A stretch of DNA of 28,835 nt from a virus. Made by a program: the position numbers and the translations under genes. The stretch is from positions 1 through 28,835 of the IMG/VR virus record IMGVR_UViG_3300032245_001238; one strand, 5' to 3'. A model generated the notes under the pieces. That model had not been told where the DNA came from, searched no databases, and worked only from the letters and a program-made list of their open reading frames with translations. Shown in pieces: positions 28,557-28,835 of this stretch (within the stretch, counting starts at the first letter, position 1; every line of letters starts with the position of its first letter).

Positions 28557-28835
28557 ATGAACTACAAATGTTCAGCACAAGCAAGACTGGTTTTAGATCA
28601 AGTGGCAGCGAGATGTCAGAAGGATACTAAGACTAATAATAAGTGGTCTGGAAATTCTGGCAGCTACATGTACATCATGGGCAGAGAAAATTCAGATGGT
28701 AAGGCTACAGGTGTGGTACACAAATTCCAAGCCGATGGCAGCCATAAATTAGCAGGATCATTCAAGATTCTTGCTGATGGTACCATAACAAGATTCACAG
28801 GTTTGAGTAAATCAAACTGGAATGAATATATGTCC
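28557..28835 (+). CDS. Partial hypothetical protein (3' end outside window)
   Basis: The first 93 residues of an ORF running off the right edge, starting MNYKCSAQARLVLDQVAARC. It has a short helical N-terminus with two Cys, then a beta-prone Gly/Ser-rich part (GRENSDGKATGVVHKFQADG). No signal or membrane segment. The promoter and AGGAGG Shine-Dalgarno are the best in the window, suggesting strong early expression. I do not recognise the family. Confidence 0.72.
   Translation, partial: MNYKCSAQARLVLDQVAARCQKDTKTNNKWSGNSGSYMYIMGRENSDGKATGVVHKFQADGSHKLAGSFKILADGTITRFTGLSKSNWNEYMS

Noticed and set aside
1-28835. CRISPR array, insertion sequence, integrase or replication origin
   Set aside because: No regularly spaced direct repeats, transposase or integrase motifs, or iteron clusters were seen in reading both strands.

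Overview
The window is a piece of a T4-like myovirus genome, most likely from a marine phage of an alphaproteobacterium such as SAR11 (a pelagiphage-type myovirus). The evidence is AT-rich, tightly packed genes, T4-type late promoter boxes (TAAATA core), a PAAR spike tip, a pectate-lyase-fold tail spike, class Ia ribonucleotide reductase, an ATP-dependent DNA ligase, and small proteins typical of marine T4-like phages. The host guess rests on a circularly permuted, two-piece tmRNA (the alphaproteobacterial form) and an IF-1 whose C-terminus (YRFK) is of alphaproteobacterial type. Both are inferences without a database search.

Layout. Positions 1-5920 hold late or structural genes of mostly unknown function on the + strand, interrupted by a minus-strand GT10-like glycosyltransferase. 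They include two tandem cassettes (1960-2345 and 2367-2789) that each end in a nearly identical terminator. Positions 5917-8240 are a minus-strand pair of coupled radical SAM genes. Positions 8255-15753 hold a PD-(D/E)XK nuclease, the tail spike, nrdA, nrdB, PAAR and a large probable structural protein. Three tRNAs (Thr-UGU, Glu-UUC, Arg-UCG) follow from their own sigma70-type promoter, then a small lipoprotein. Positions 16245-18202 are a second minus-strand cargo block: a PP-loop ATPase, a duplicated-DUF2061 membrane protein, a tiny basic ORF and a hypothetical. Then come the permuted tmRNA (18250-18552), more small late genes, and a secreted NUC1 nuclease. From about 21180 the control signals change from late boxes to sigma70-like promoters: a secreted polysaccharide deacetylase, a DUF1289 protein, an Sm-like protein, a ParB-like protein, a CTP-synthase-derived protein, DNA ligase, a run of small overlapping genes, IF-1 and a GNAT acetyltransferase.

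How the genes may work together. Three features point to reprogramming of translation: a tmRNA with an unusually long tag, a phage IF-1, and three tRNAs. Four late genes also have the late promoter box exactly 5 nt before the ATG, which by T4 geometry would make their mRNAs leaderless. Nucleotide supply is served by nrdAB. The most unusual protein (24537-25181) is the synthetase domain of CTP synthase with the UTP/CTP-binding motif kept but the P-loop, both Mg ligands and the whole glutaminase domain lost. It looks like a pseudoenzyme that could regulate host CTP synthase.
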